A stretch of 64,000 nucleotides of DNA from Oncomelania hupensis (GCA_036898135.1 CM072517.1:61655960-61719959); one strand, 5' to 3'; shown: positions 1 to 12,020, counted from the stretch's first letter. The notes: a model not told the origin generated them from the letters alone. Translations and numbers: made by a program.

Positions 1-995
1 TTAAACAGAATTTTAGAGAACATTACTCTACTAAGATTACAGTTGACTAAGTAAGGCAAGAACTTAAGTGCTGTGTAAATCTAGCCTCTTGTTACATCAT
101 CTGTGTTGTATTGCTCTGTCCTGTCCAACTGTCCTGATACAACTCTAAAGAATTAACTGGACCTTAAGCAATGTACAAACAAACAAACAAACAAACTGTG
201 GGGCGGACTATAAGACAACAACAAGCGTTAAAGAAAAGAAAAAAAAGTAATCATACAAAACCAACAAAGAAAACCAAACCAAAGGAAACAATAACATATT
301 TACAAATTGAACTGAATTTGACAATAATTATGATTATGCAAAGCAGTGTTAAATTTTCACAAGTTCCCTTTTGTTCAATTGACAACCAACGCTCTTTAGC
401 CCACTAATCACTATTCAATGGGGGATATTAATTTATGAATACAATTTAGCACTCTGGCATGCTGCAATAGTTTTGTTTTATGATTCAGCCCCAACAGCAC
501 AAACTTGAATATCATAAAAAAGGCCTCATGTTTGTATGAAATAAATAAATAAATAAATAAAGTAAGTAGAAATGAACTGTTTTAATTCACCATTTCCATG
601 GAAATTGTAAGCTCTATATCACAATTTTGACGAAAAACAAATGTGCAAAAATACCAGCATTATTGCATGGAGTCATTTTCCTACACATTACACAGTAATT
701 TTGTTGACAAATATATTCGGGATTCATCAGAAACACGCCGATACAGTCAAGCAATATCGTCTGTAATTACATGTTGCTATGTGGTCTGTTTACCTCCCTT
801 GACCTGCTCCGCCACGCAGCCGCTTGGTGTCGCCGTGGTGTCGCTGACGTCACTCGTTTCGCATAGAATCGTGTTATGATTCTTCTTTGTAGTATACCCA
901 TATTCTTTGGTATAACTTACAGGTGGAAATGGCAATAACATTTTCTGTTCTGTTTTCAATACACAATAGGTACAGATAAATTAAAAACAGGCATC

Positions 996-1106
996 ATGGG
1001 TCTCCAATTCCTCAGTACCAGCATAGTGAGGACGTTGTCCGTCTTATTTCTTTCGCTGCTAGTTAACCTGCAGTCCTGTTATCAAGAAAGCCCGGTACCA
1101 ATCTGA
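996..1106 (+). CDS. Possible small secreted peptide or first exon
   Basis: A 36-codon frame begins ATG GGT CTC CAA and ends TGA. Its product has the shape of a signal peptide: a short basic N-terminus, then a hydrophobic core (LSVLFLSLLV) followed by NLQSC. It lies just after an AG dinucleotide at 989-990, so it could be a first coding exon rather than a complete gene. No family is recognised. Chance is a serious alternative for so short a frame, and no promoter or partner exon was found. Confidence 0.18.
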   Translation: MGLQFLSTSIVRTLSVLFLSLLVNLQSCYQESPVPI

Positions 1107-1515
1107 ATCAACAGATTGGTGTGCTGAGGATGTCGGATGTTTGTTTTGTTTTGTTGGTTTTTTTTCTCCCAGTTTGAATGTCACCCATCCAAGTGGCCAA
1201 GAACTAGCCGGGCTGGTTTGTGCGTAATCTTGGCAGAGTGTCGCGTACCCAGGCCCCTCTTTTGATAGGCTCGGTTAGATTTACTCAAGTACTAAAAGAC
1301 CCAATTCAGTGAAGATCAATAACGATCGTGTCATGAACACTCTTATCTATCAATATCAATGACTATAATTTACACATCGAAGTTGGATGCGTAATACTAG
1401 AAGCACCAGCATCGCGCTCTTTCCACAGTAAAACAGTGCGAAAATCAATAATCAAGGTCAGTGAAGGTCAACGAAGGTGACGTCAATGACTACTTGGTCC
1501 ACAACGTATGAGTAC

Positions 1516-1700
1516 CTATAATGACGTGGGTGAGGGCGACGTTAGAGGCGTTGATTAACAGCACCAACCCCATGGCCTTGCCCAGGTACTCCAGCCCCAG
1601 GAGGTCGATGATCAACACCGCCAGCAGGTTCTGACACACCCCTCCATTCAGCCCGTGGATCACAGCGTACGTCGCCAACAACCCAAAATTGGTGTAGAAC
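1516..1700 (-). CDS. Internal exon of an SLC16-type (monocarboxylate transporter-like) gene
   Basis: The minus-strand frame encodes two hydrophobic segments joined by IIDLLGLEYLGKAMGLVLL. This matches the conserved loop and helix 11 region of the SLC16 major-facilitator family, where VDLLGLE followed by a GL-rich helix is typical. SLC16 proteins are 12-helix plasma-membrane transporters of monocarboxylates and related solutes. The exon appears to start after a GGGACAG acceptor (phase 2) and to end ATTATAG before GTACTC (phase 1). The frame stays open upstream, so the acceptor is less certain than the donor. Flanking SLC16 exons were not found, so this may be a live gene whose other exons lie outside the window or a lone remnant. 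Substrate cannot be inferred. Confidence 0.6.
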
Positions 1701-1937
1701 CTGTCCCAATATAAGGGAGACAACACGTTTGTGTACAACACACGTGATAAAGGTGTCTTTATCAAGCCCAGGCGACACACTGACAAGCTGAGGACACAGC
1801 GAAATGGCCATCTGTATCTATAGCACTAATCCATAGACACAAACCACTGGCAGCAAGAAGGGGGGGGGGGGGTAGATCTTTCTAATCATTCCATCTTTCC
1901 ACGGAGGATAGCATCCAATAAGGATTTTTTATTCAAG

Positions 1938-2080
1938 ATCCTATCCTATCCTATCCTATCCCGTAACTCAAAGGTCGTTGGGGCACCACAGATGATCGTT
2001 TAACCAGAGTACTCCATCTTTCTCTGTTCTCAGCAACCCTCATGGCCTTCGTTCAGTGTCAGACCAGTCCATTATTCAAG
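1938..2080 (-). mobile_element. RTE-like LINE, 5'-truncated 3' end (copy a)
   Basis: On the plus strand this reads as a run of ATCCT repeats followed by CCCGTAACTC and GGGGCACCACAGATGATCG. This is the 3' end of the LINE family seen more fully at 12.2-13.9 kb, inverted. The short tandem tail is the usual 3' terminus of RTE-type elements. Only the last ~140 bp remain. Confidence 0.75.
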
Positions 2081-2405
2081 ATACTATCAATAACCTTCAG
2101 TCCCAGTTCTACACAAAACTTCTTGTATCCCTTATTCAACTCTCCAGCAGTCACTATCTAAACATGTCCCAACACATTGGGGTCACAATAGAGTGAATGG
2201 TCATCAGGAAAAATGCTTAACTAAAGCACCTTGCACAAGAAGTAGACTGGGCAACCTGACGCAAGCAAATGTTTGAACTGATGACGCAATACTTATTATG
2301 GAATTAATTTTGCGATTTTTGTGCACCGTCTGTCTTGATGATCCGTGCGCTTTAGCAAAAATGTTGTCTGATGTGTGCGCTTTACAAAATAAAAACATTA
2401 TTATT

Positions 2406-2500
2406 TGATGATGATGATGATAATGATGATGATGATGATTGATGATGATGATGATGATTGATGATGATGATGATAATGATGATGGATGGATGGATGGAGG
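2406..2500. repeat. (GAT)n / (GGAT)n microsatellite
   Basis: Imperfect GAT repeats grade into GGAT repeats. The predicted poly-Ser/Ile/His frames over it are artefacts of the repeat. Confidence 0.95.
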
Positions 2501-2639
2501 ATCTAGGAGGATGTAGTAGGAGGATTATTTGCACGTGGATAATTTTTTTTATTTTCATTTCAAAGAATTTCATTCCATTTTCAATGTCTGCTGCTTCAAA
2601 ATATATGTAATCTTGGTCTGAATAATACAATCATTGTGG

Positions 2640-3535
2640 AAAAAAAAGAGTTGATTACAAGGTTTGATTTTCACCAAAGCTCATAGGTAGGCATGTTCTT
2701 AGTGTGCTTGATGTAGGATCGACCGACACTGTTGTTCGATCATTATTTCAGCCAGTGTCTTCGGCTGAAACGTCTTGGTAAATATGTGCGCTTCAACAAT
2801 TTTAAGAGAATAAAGGCGTTAGTAAAAGGACAATAGGTCTAACACTGTTACATGTGGTTTTTTTCATGGCTCGATGGAAACAGGCGTACACGTACGCACA
2901 CACACACACACCCGCGCGCGCTCTCGCACACACAAACACGGCGAAAAACGGGCACGTAGAACAAAACACAGCAGTTTATTGTGATTAAAGCACGTATGAT
3001 GCACATTTGCGATATGTTTGTATAAAAACAGGCATTTCTTTTAAGGGGACCCAATTCCAAGGCTTTGTTTACTTGTGGCGAATAATGAGCTTAGCCTAAC
3101 ATTCCCATTGCTATTACATTCAACAATGATAAAGTTGGCTTTCTTAGTTCAAACCAACCGCTAAAAGTTTGAATTTTCCGGTTCTGTTCTGACAGGGAGT
3201 GCTTTCCCCTGTTTAACGGTACACCAATACGCTCCACGATCTACTAGATGATATTTGTAGAAAGGTAGCTAGCAGTTGCTCTTCATAGGTGCAAAATCTA
3301 CGCAATTTATTGATTTTAAAAAAATAACTATCCTTTCAAAAAAAGTTGTTTTGGGTCGCAAGCAAAATGTTTTCAGTGGGGCAACATTCACTATGAATGT
3401 TACACGGATGTGTTGAAGGGTAGTTAAACGGGTATGTCAAAGGGGCGTGGTCAAAGTGGATCCCTTTATTAACTATACATCGTCACTCTTATAGGCAGTT
3501 AACAGCAAAATATTTATCAACTGAGTCAATGAATT
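2640..3535. other. Intergenic or intronic DNA, no gene recognised
   Basis: No coding signal was recognised. A short CA/GC-rich alternating tract lies near 2,895-2,940. The small open frames show no family signature. Confidence 0.5.
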
Positions 3536-3539
3536 AGAA

Positions 3540-5275
3540 GTAGAATTTATTTGTTTCCAAGAAATGCCAAGGCGTTTACAAAAACAAACAATACTACAAG
3601 TTACAAATATTAAACACACAAAGTCAGATATGTACACAATCATTGCAAACAATCATGAGCTAATATGATCTAGGCGTTTTAAGGCTTTATAGAAATATAT
3701 TGCCAAATTACACAGAGTGTTCACGTTCCTTGATGCTAACAGCAATACAAGTTTCAATTTCGATGGGTGTCTATGGAGGAATAAAATCTTGTCTTCAATC
3801 TTGAAGAGCCGAGCAACAGTACAAAGTGAACTTAATCTTCTACAGAAGACGTACATAAACGACACACATTATTCACAATGATAGTACTGTATCTATGAGA
3901 ATGTACAGCAATGCTGGATACGCCAATTCTAAATTCTACAAGAGCCAGCAAAACATGCTTATTACTGCTACAGAAAGATACATTTCTTCTAAAAACGTTG
4001 TTTTAAATGTGCGATAACCCTCAAACCTGTTACTAGTTTGAATATGATTATTCCAGTCTTGCCAACGGCAGTCAACGATTCTCTGTTTGAAACAGGACAA
4101 AAAAGACATTAAACATCCAACACCCTGATATAGCCAGACATATTGGAAGCCATAATGACTCAGACATAATCTAATATTTGTTGCCCAAGTGCTTTTACCT
4201 TTGCTATCTAAGTTTTGCAACATCACATAATTATGCTTTATAAGGCATTCTGTCTGTATTCATTCTATTTAATTTTAGCCAAAAGCTTATACAACGTACA
4301 TAAGAATTTAAATTGATTGGGTAACGTCCAAATTCCCCGTATGCTAAATCATTGGGAGTACGTCTGTCAACACTAAGAAATCGTTTAAGAGCAAACAAAT
4401 GCACTTTTTCCACAACTGTTGAATAAGTTAGACCCCATACTTCAGCACCATATTGAACAATAGGTTGAACCTGTGCATCAAATAATTTATTAAAAACATG
4501 GACAGACGCTTTATCAAATTTAAATAGACTACTTAAAATACGTAATACAGCGCGTTTTGCTATAGAAACCAGGTCGTGACAAGCAAAATTAACACTCAAC
4601 TTAGTGGAAAAATATAAACCAAGATATTTGTATGTATTGACTACTTCCATTTTCTGAGCACCAAAATACCATTTTTCACGAGCTGCTAAATACCCACCCT
4701 TACGAAAAACAACAAAACTGCTCTTGCCCATATTGACTTTCAACTGTAATTTTGTCGCAGCAGAATATAAATTATTTAACTGTGACTGCAGACCAACAAC
4801 TGTTTCAGCCATTAAGGCAATATCCTCTGCAAAAAGCAAAATAAATAACTCAATGACTTCAGCAGATAAAGCAACACCATGTTTACCATTATTAATAATT
4901 TCAAGAGCTAGCTCGTTTATAAAAAGAGAAAACAAAATAGGACTACATACATCTCCCTGCTTCACGCCCTTTGTGCAGTTAATAAAATCAGATAACATAA
5001 CATAACATCTTATCTGCGCCTTGACATGTGAGTACATATTTTTAACACATCGATACAGCTTACCCTTTATACCATTCTTCATCAAAATCGGCCAAAGTAA
5101 TTTTCTAGAAATGCTGTCAAAAGCCTTTTCGAAGTCAATAAAGGCAACGTATAATTTGCGGTTACTTGAGAATTGTTTTTGCACAGCAGCAAGCAGTGTA
5201 AAAATATGGTCCATAGTAGAGTAATCTTGTTTAAAACCTGCTTGGTATTCACCCGTTATTTTATTTAACTTTATC
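3540..5275 (-). mobile_element. Non-LTR retrotransposon (LINE) fragment, reverse transcriptase to 3' end
   Basis: This segment carries the reverse transcriptase frame described separately, plus downstream frames at 3,936-4,226 and 3,653-3,865 that continue the C-terminal region after stops or frameshifts. The C-terminal part matches the LINE fragment at 37.1-38.1 kb on the other strand: both have a paired tail with KSTWATNIR/KQTWASDIR and VWLYQGVG/VWLQQGVG. The two belong to one family, probably the RNase H-bearing one seen at 33.3 kb. The 5' part, including any endonuclease, is absent. Confidence 0.8.
4231..5214 (-). pseudogene. LINE reverse transcriptase, partial, catalytic motif altered
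   Basis: The 327-residue frame has the order of a non-LTR reverse transcriptase. FIDFEKAFDSISR is motif A, with the first catalytic aspartate. GVKQGDVCSPILFSLFINEL is motif B. The motif C position reads LLFAEDIALM, where the usual FADD has become FAED. A thumb follows (NTYKYLGLYF) and then the C-terminal helical region. The frame starts inside the RT domain, so it is 5'-truncated, and the changed motif C predicts an inactive enzyme. In life such proteins copy their own RNA at a nicked target site. Confidence 0.85.
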
Positions 5276-5521
5276 TAATCTTGAAGCCTATTGTTAATAA
5301 TAGAACCAAATGCTAACATCAAATGGAAAAATTCCTCTATAATTATTCGGGTCATCACCCGTCAGAGGTTATCACTTGCTTAAAAGTTTGACTCCTAGTT
5401 TTGAACAACTTCATTCTTCAAAACCCCGGCCTTGGTTTTGATAGATCTATCCGTTATTTCCAACACACTAAAAAAAACAACAAATGGTAAAACAGAAGTA
5501 TATTTAAATCTTGTGCAGACG

Positions 5522-5632
5522 GCTCTGTGTGTATGTGTGTGGGTGTGTGTGTGGGTGTGCATGGCCATGGCAGGGTGTGTGTGTGTTTGTGTATGTGTGT
5601 GCGTGTGTGTGTGTGTGAGTGTGTGAGAGAGA
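5522..5632. repeat. (GT)n-rich microsatellite
   Basis: Imperfect GT/GTGTGG repeats end in a short GAGA tract. The open frames over it on both strands are repeat artefacts. Confidence 0.9.
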
Positions 5633-6118
5633 GAAACAGAGTGCGCATCTGATCTTCAACGTGTGTGTGTGTTGCGTTTATATACGTTTGTGTTTTTATT
5701 TTGTTGCAACGTCATGCATCAAAACTTAATCAAAATAGTTTTGAATTCTGGTGCAGGTGCATTAAAAAAAAGTATCCATACAATTTTTATTCTGTACACA
5801 ACAACAGCAAAACATAATAACATCAATGCATAGTATAGTTGGACTGTGCGGACGTTAAAATACACTCATACTTTTGTAGCGTCACTAACATTTTTGAAAA
5901 AAAAACCAACCCATTGGAATCTATTTAATATTGCCAAAGGACAAATGCATTGGAAAACAGCTGTTCATAGCACACTAATCAATCAAACAAAATGGGAAAA
6001 GCCTTTGAAACTAAGCAACAATCAAATGTTACATTTTATATCTGTCATAAATATATAGTTTAAAATAACAAAAACTATTATCTAATATCTAATCTAATGT
6101 GTTCTGTCTTAATTTCAG

Positions 6119-6278
6119 ACATGACAAAACATGTTTTGTAGCAGGCAAAAATAGGCCTAGCAAGCATTGCAGGCAGTGCTTTGCTTGTCTGTTGTGTTCA
6201 GATGCAGCAATGCACTGCCCGCATTGTGACATTGACCTTTGCAATTCGCAAAGCCGTATGGGAGGGAAAGCTGCATAG
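6119..6278 (+). pseudogene. Cysteine-rich zinc-finger-like fragment, possibly piggyBac C-terminus
   Basis: After a pyrimidine-rich stretch ending TTTCAG, an open frame runs to TAG at 6,276-6,278. It encodes KHCRQC, then FACLLCSD, then HCPHCDIDLC. The cysteine spacing (two CxxC pairs, then CPxCDxxLC) resembles the C-terminal cysteine-rich domain of piggyBac-type transposases. That domain binds DNA near the transposon ends. No DDD catalytic region was found nearby, so this would be a remnant or a last exon. It could equally belong to another zinc-finger family. Confidence 0.3.
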
Positions 6279-6614
6279 TTACAATATGGTTTCTGTTGTT
6301 TTTTGATAGAAAACGCTGTTACCGTTGTTCATGCAACGAGGTAAAACAGCTGTGTTTTATTCCCAAACGGTCACTAATTGACAAATACCACAGCAACAAT
6401 TATCTCAAGCAAAGGAGGAGTCAAAAGACTAAATAGACCGACTGAATTCGCAAATGAAACTGGCATTGGTTTTCATTGGCTGCTTCATGAGGACGTTTGG
6501 CTTCTGAGCATTTTGATTGGTTACAGCGGACACACCTTCGGCAGCGCGCAAAATAACATAGGAATTATCCTATCGAGATAAAGGTTTGCAAGACTGAAAT
6601 GAGTTCAAATTGGA

Positions 6615-6725
6615 GGGGCCGGGTAGCTCAGTTGGTAAGAGCGTCTTGCTAGTAACCGAAAGGTCGCTGGTTCGAATCCCGGATTGGTCAACGTGTGATC
6701 ATATTATTTTCCCCTTTACCAACAA
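6615..6725 (+). mobile_element. tRNA-derived SINE (copy 1)
   Basis: The start folds like a tRNA. An A-box-like TAGCTCAGTTGGTAAGAGC and a B-box GGTTCGAATCC, separated as in tRNA genes, form an internal Pol III promoter. Beyond the tRNA-like head, the sequence to about 6,725 is shared with the copy at 38,836, which shows a mobile element rather than a tRNA gene. The two copies then diverge. Confidence 0.8.
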
Positions 6726-7095
6726 ATCTAATCCGATTCAAACTATTCAACTCTACCCTACCCCGATCTCCTCTAATTTGCACGCCTGGTCTGAGGAGAT
6801 CGTTTGCCTTGCACGGTGATGTCCCTTTACAGACAACCCAACAGGAGGACCGATGACAGTAGCAATGTGGAAAATGTGGCCATGGAACTTGCTAGAATCA
6901 AAACAAAACAAATATATAAATGCATGGAAGAAGAAAATACAGTAAGTAAAGATTAAAACACTTTTTTTTTAAATCTGTAAAACCTCATATCGGATATGTA
7001 CATATCACGCTTTAAAGGAGTTATTTTTAGATTGCTGTTGTTCCTGTCGTTTACAATAAATAATATGTAAATAAAATAATTTTGAATGCCGTGTC

Positions 7096-7250
7096 TCCTA
7101 TTCTATCCTATCCCGTAACTCAAAATCGTAGGGGCACCACAAATGATCGTTTAACCAGCATACTCCAGCTTTCTATGTACTCAGCAACCTTCAAGGCTTC
7201 GCTCAGTGTCAAGCCAGTCCATTCTCTAAAGGTGGTCCTCGAGCCTCCCA
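7096..7250 (-). mobile_element. RTE-like LINE, 3' end only (copy b)
   Basis: It has the same ATCCT-type tail and CCCGTAACTC junction as the other copies, then about 130 bp of 3' untranslated and C-terminal coding sequence before truncation. Confidence 0.75.
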
Positions 7251-7254
7251 CACA

Positions 7255-7435
7255 TTGCTTCAATAGTTATTTTATTATTTATTTGATTTATTTTAGTTTA
7301 ATTAATTGTAATTAATCAATTAATTTAAAGTATTTAGTTAGTTAATTATTAATGTGTACATTTATTTTATAATTGTATTTAGTTTATTTGTTTTATTTAT
7401 ATAATTAATTCATTTATGTTTAATTATTATCAGAA
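7255..7435. repeat. AT-rich low-complexity DNA
   Basis: TTTATTTA/TTAATTAA-type sequence with no coding content. Confidence 0.8.
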
Positions 7436-7445
7436 ACTTTGAGGT

Positions 7446-7553
7446 ACCTCCACTTTGAGTTGTACCACCACTTTGAGTTGTACCTCCAATTTGAGTTGTA
7501 CCTCCACTTTGAGTTGTACCTCCACTTTGGGTTGTACCTCCACTTTGAGTGCG
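7446..7553. repeat. 18-bp tandem repeat, about six copies
   Basis: The unit CCTCCACTTTGAGTTGTA is repeated with small changes. Because 18 is a multiple of three it stays open in several frames (QSGGTT on the minus strand), but there is no other sign of coding. Confidence 0.9.
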
Positions 7554-7671
7554 GGCCTGGTAGCCATATTTATCTGCAAAAGAAACACTTCGGTAAAACT
7601 TTTCTTTATAATAGTAATTGATCACACAGCCACACACAGGTGCCTGTACTGAGACACCGACAGGCAAACAA

Positions 7672-7672
7672 T

Positions 7673-7707
<35 letters not shown>

Positions 7708-7770
7708 AACACATCCACACAAACATATCCAAACATACATCCACATCAACACGCCCACATCCACACGCAC
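7672..7770. repeat. (CA)n-rich microsatellite
   Basis: ACAC repeats with CCACAT interruptions. The region from 7,770 to 8,580 is a diffuse CCAACCAAC-rich stretch without recognisable genes. Confidence 0.85.
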
Positions 7771-8599
7771 ACACCCTTCTGCTCTGACATTTTGGTTGTC
7801 CTAATGACATAAGAAGTGAAGTAGGCAGTCACACTTCCGAATTACTTTCACAGCTAACCAACACCTTAAGTCAATCAACCAGCTACTCAACTAACCACCC
7901 AATACAACCGCCAGCAACAAACCAAGTCAAGTCAAGAAAATCTGTATTACTGACAATGGAGAATGGAGCATACTGCAGCTCAGGAAATATAACATGTTTT
8001 AAAAACAAATACAATTAATGCATAAAACCACAAGATAGCCAGTACTACTACATTTGTTCTAACAATGATACACGGTCGCCATATTTTCAACTACCCTTTT
8101 AACATTTACATACCGCCACGCACAACTACACCAGTTTCTTCAGCTCTTTCTCCACCAAGACACACATAGCCGCACAACAACTCTACAGAAAATTTCGCTT
8201 GACTGACGGAACCACTCGTATCATGCACAGGCAATTAAACCAACGTCTCCACTCATTATAATATTGAGGAAATGAACATAGCCATCCAACCAACCAATAC
8301 ATGAATTTACCAGACGTCCAAATCAGCCAACCAGACATAGCCAACCAACCCACCAATAAACGAATTAACTAAACGCCTAAATCAACCAGCCAAGCAGACT
8401 CAGAGGGACATCGTTAGCAGGACATCGGGCTGTAAGGAACGCAGAGGACAAGGTACAAACCCAACCAGACAATAAACTAACCAAAAAAAACTATTACCAA
8501 GCAAACAATTCAACAAGATTAAAATCATTAAACCGACCTACAAATCATATGTAACCGATAGGAGTATTTGACTCCCGACTCTCGGTCACTACCATAAGA

Positions 8600-10065
8600 A
8601 CACGGCTCTATAAGCGCCGTATCAGTGAAAATGCTATAAAAACATTCAATGGATAATGCTTTCTATGTATATACAATGTATATATGTGCGTATAATTAAA
8701 GTTATAGGCTTATACATACAATACATTCTATGCACATAGAATCTATTCTATAATATAGAATTTAATCCCAGAACGTAAGTATAATTGTCTGTAATATCCT
8801 ATCCTATCCTATCCCGTAACTCGGAAGTCGTCCGGGCATCACAGAAGATCGTTTAACCAGCGTACTCCAGCTTTCTCTGTCCTCAGCAACCCTCATGGCT
8901 TCGCTCAGTGTCAAGCCAGTCCATTCTCGAATGTTTTCCTACTACCTCTTTTTCTGTCTCCCTCTTCTTCTGCCTCTTTGCACCGTGTCTTGCAGGATGG
9001 TCATTGCAAGGCCTGATGCTTTGGTGACGTGGCCATACCATCGGAGTTTCCGTTTCCTTCACACAAGCCATTGGAGAACACGATGACATGCTCACAGAGG
9101 CGAAGCAACGGAAACTTCGAACTGTTTGAACATGGAATGAATTTCTATATTATAGAATATATTTCTATATTATAGAGTTTATTTCTTTATTATATAAATG
9201 ATTTTTATATTATAGAATAGATTTTTATATTATATAATTTATTTATATGTTGTAGAATTTTTTTATATGCTATAGAATTTATTTTCATATTATGGAATGT
9301 ATTTTTGTAGTATAGAATAGATTTCTATATTTATAGAATGTATTTTTATAATTCTAAAACAGATTTATATATTCTAGAATAGATTTATATATTATATAAT
9401 TTATTTCTATATTATATACTAGATTTCTATATGAAAGAATTTATTTATATAATTATACAATTATATTATGTCAAACGAGGCTATGCTATGTGAAACGAGA
9501 CCCTCACATCCTTGACATCAAATTTCCATATTAGGAAAAGATTTTCGCGGGTGTTTTGTTTCTATTGACTCGTTTAGAACAGAATAAAATTTTTTAATTA
9601 TAAAAAATGTATTCTATAATTATAGAAAACAATTCTATAATATAGAAATTTATTCTATAATATGAAAATAAATTCTAAAATAAATAAAAATCTATTCTAT
9701 ACTTATAGAAGTAAATTCTATTATACAGAAATAAATTCTATAACTATAGAAATAAATTCTATAATATAGAAATATATTGTATACAAAAGAAATAAATTCT
9801 ATAATAAGGAAATAAATTCTATAATAAAGAAAACAATTCTATAATATAGAAATCTATTCCATAAAACAGAAATTAGCTCCATGTACAGACAATTACACTT
9901 ATGTTCTTGAATTAAATTCTGTATTTTAGAATAGATTCTATGTGCATAGAATTTATTGTATTTATATAGACTGAATTATACACACATAGAATGCAATATA
10001 TGGACATAGAAAGCATTATTTACGTAGAATGTTATTTATAGCATTTTTACTCATACACGGCCCAA
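8600..10065. mobile_element. Foldback-type element built of TTCTATA/TATAGAA units
   Basis: The left end has GTGAAAATGCTATAAA near 8,620. The right end has TTTATAGCATTTTTACTC near 10,040, an inverted repeat. Between them the left half is made of degenerate units such as TAGAATTTATTTCTATAT and the right half of their complements, such as ATTCTATAATATAGAAAT, so the whole element can fold on itself. A short relative with the same ends sits at 41,254-41,533. No transposase is present. An RTE-like LINE fragment is nested at 8,796-9,110. Confidence 0.65.
8796..9110 (-). mobile_element. RTE-like LINE 3' fragment with 5' inversion (copy c)
   Basis: From 8,796 to about 9,058 this is the 3' end in minus orientation. 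From about 9,061 the sequence switches to plus orientation (ACACAAGCCATTGGAGAACA and on to CGGAAACTTCGA). That stretch repeats, inverted, a part of the same element just upstream. This head-to-head junction is the usual footprint of twin priming during target-primed reverse transcription. Confidence 0.7.
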
Positions 10066-10069
10066 CCCG

Positions 10070-10445
10070 AACAATATTACGCCCAAAATACGAACCCAGA
10101 CAGTTGTTACGTCCGATTTTTTACCCAGAAGGCGAAAGCGGCGTGAAGGTATGCTGGCTAAAGTGGTATTACAGAAAAGAATGAGAAGCGTATTAAAAAC
10201 AGATTAATCCAGTTATGATTGTGAATGTTTTCTGCACTTTTCAGGGTTTTTGGTTTGTAATTTAGGCCTGTTGTTAAAGCACAATCACTCAAAAAATCTT
10301 GATTTTAGCGAAAATGTGACTAAGCTGGAGAGAACAATGCTAAACACGCTATAGAAAACGCAGTCCACTGGTTTGATATCCACAAAAACCGATTTTGTAC
10401 ACTCTCCTTAACTTCATGGGAAAAGCCCGGCATAATGACTAGCAT
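10070..10445. other. No gene recognised
   Basis: Unique-looking sequence without a coding frame of note or a recognised repeat. Confidence 0.4.
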
Positions 10446-10446
10446 C

Positions 10447-10447
<1 letters not shown>

Positions 10448-10520
<73 letters not shown>
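10448..10520. repeat. (ATT)n microsatellite
   Basis: About 24 near-perfect ATT units. The poly-Asn frame on the minus strand is an artefact. Confidence 0.97.
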
Positions 10521-10914
10521 GATCTATCGTGAAGAAGTACCAGAACAAAATAAAAGACCCATGTGCTCAGAGTTACGCGTCCCAGATTTGGAAAATATTT
10601 CTGCGGAGCCCGCAACAAGCTGATTCTGGGGACTGTAACACGACACACAAACATTCCTCGTTTAACTCCCCTTTCCTTTCGATTACAAACATAACATTAA
10701 AATTATTTACTCAGAGAGATTGTTGTAATTTCTTCTCTATTTCTGTACATAATTTTGGTCGTTAAGTAGCCTACATTTTATGTTTTCCGATGAACAGGTC
10801 AATGCACTAAATACACGAGTGAAAGTTGCGGTATTTTCGAGTTTCTCGCCTACAAAGCTAGATCTATCACGAATAATTATACTACCAAGTGGCAGAGGCA
10901 TTTAGTAGTTTTTG

Positions 10915-11160
<246 letters not shown>

Positions 11161-11164
11161 GTCA

Positions 11165-12015
11165 TTTTCAAGAAATGCCTGAGATAATCTAATTTAAGTG
11201 AGCATACCTACACGCCACGTCGATGTCCTGAGTACACAATCGGACGCAACAAGCTTCTGGGTACGCTTATTAGTCGTAATGTTTCTCCACCGTGCCTAAG
11301 AGGGACATACTAATCAGTTGCCATGCAAGGCGGGAACCGTATTGAGAGCACAGCGAATTGCCGGCTATTAGTGCCACCACACTCTCTGCAGGTCACTACC
11401 ACAAACTTGCGTAGAATGCCAGTCAACAGTTTAGTCCTGTTCACCCCTAAAAGCAGAAGACGAAGGAGCAGGCTGGGCAGAACATATGTCGTGTCTCCTT
11501 GTTCTTGCATAATTCAAGGGTTCAAGCACACACCCAAGGATTCTGCACAGCAGGAGCCACCCAAACCCATACTGACCACAAGGAAACACTCTCTCCGGCA
11601 GCCTCAAGGAGGACAATCTCTCCCAAGCTTGACTAGTCGCCTCCCATTCCGCGACACATATAACCAACAACAACAACAACAAACTAACAAACATATAACC
11701 AACAACAACAACAAACTAACAAACAATCCAAAAGTACACAGAAACAGTGTTACCAGGGCACCCAGCAAGCAAGAGGTTTGAGTAAGCTGAGGTGAGAGAC
11801 ATTTTCAAGGAAGCCGACATCGGACATTCCTCTTCATAAAAGATGGCGCACTCCAACACTCGGATCATGATTCTGTCAAACAGACAATGACAAAGGTACC
11901 AGCTAAAGATAATAGATACGACTGAAAGATCATAGCTATAGAGAATGATAAACAGTAATAGCTAAAAATAAATAGATAAGCTTACTGTTCAAAGATAATG
12001 ATAAAAAACAACAAG
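11165..12015. other. No gene recognised; CAA-rich stretch at 11,660-11,730
   Basis: A 152-codon plus-strand frame covers 11,323-11,781. It has no recognisable domain, ends in a Gln/Asn-rich tract from CAA repeats, and overlaps equally long frames on the other strand. I do not treat it as a gene. Confidence 0.4.
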
Positions 12016-12020
12016 TAGAG

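Noticed and set aside
6615..6690. Functional tRNA gene
   Set aside because: The tRNA-like head is followed by a body shared with a second copy, so it is a SINE; the stem pairing was not checked in full.
11323..11781. 152-codon frame
   Set aside because: No domain, a low-complexity tail and similar-length frames on the opposite strand.
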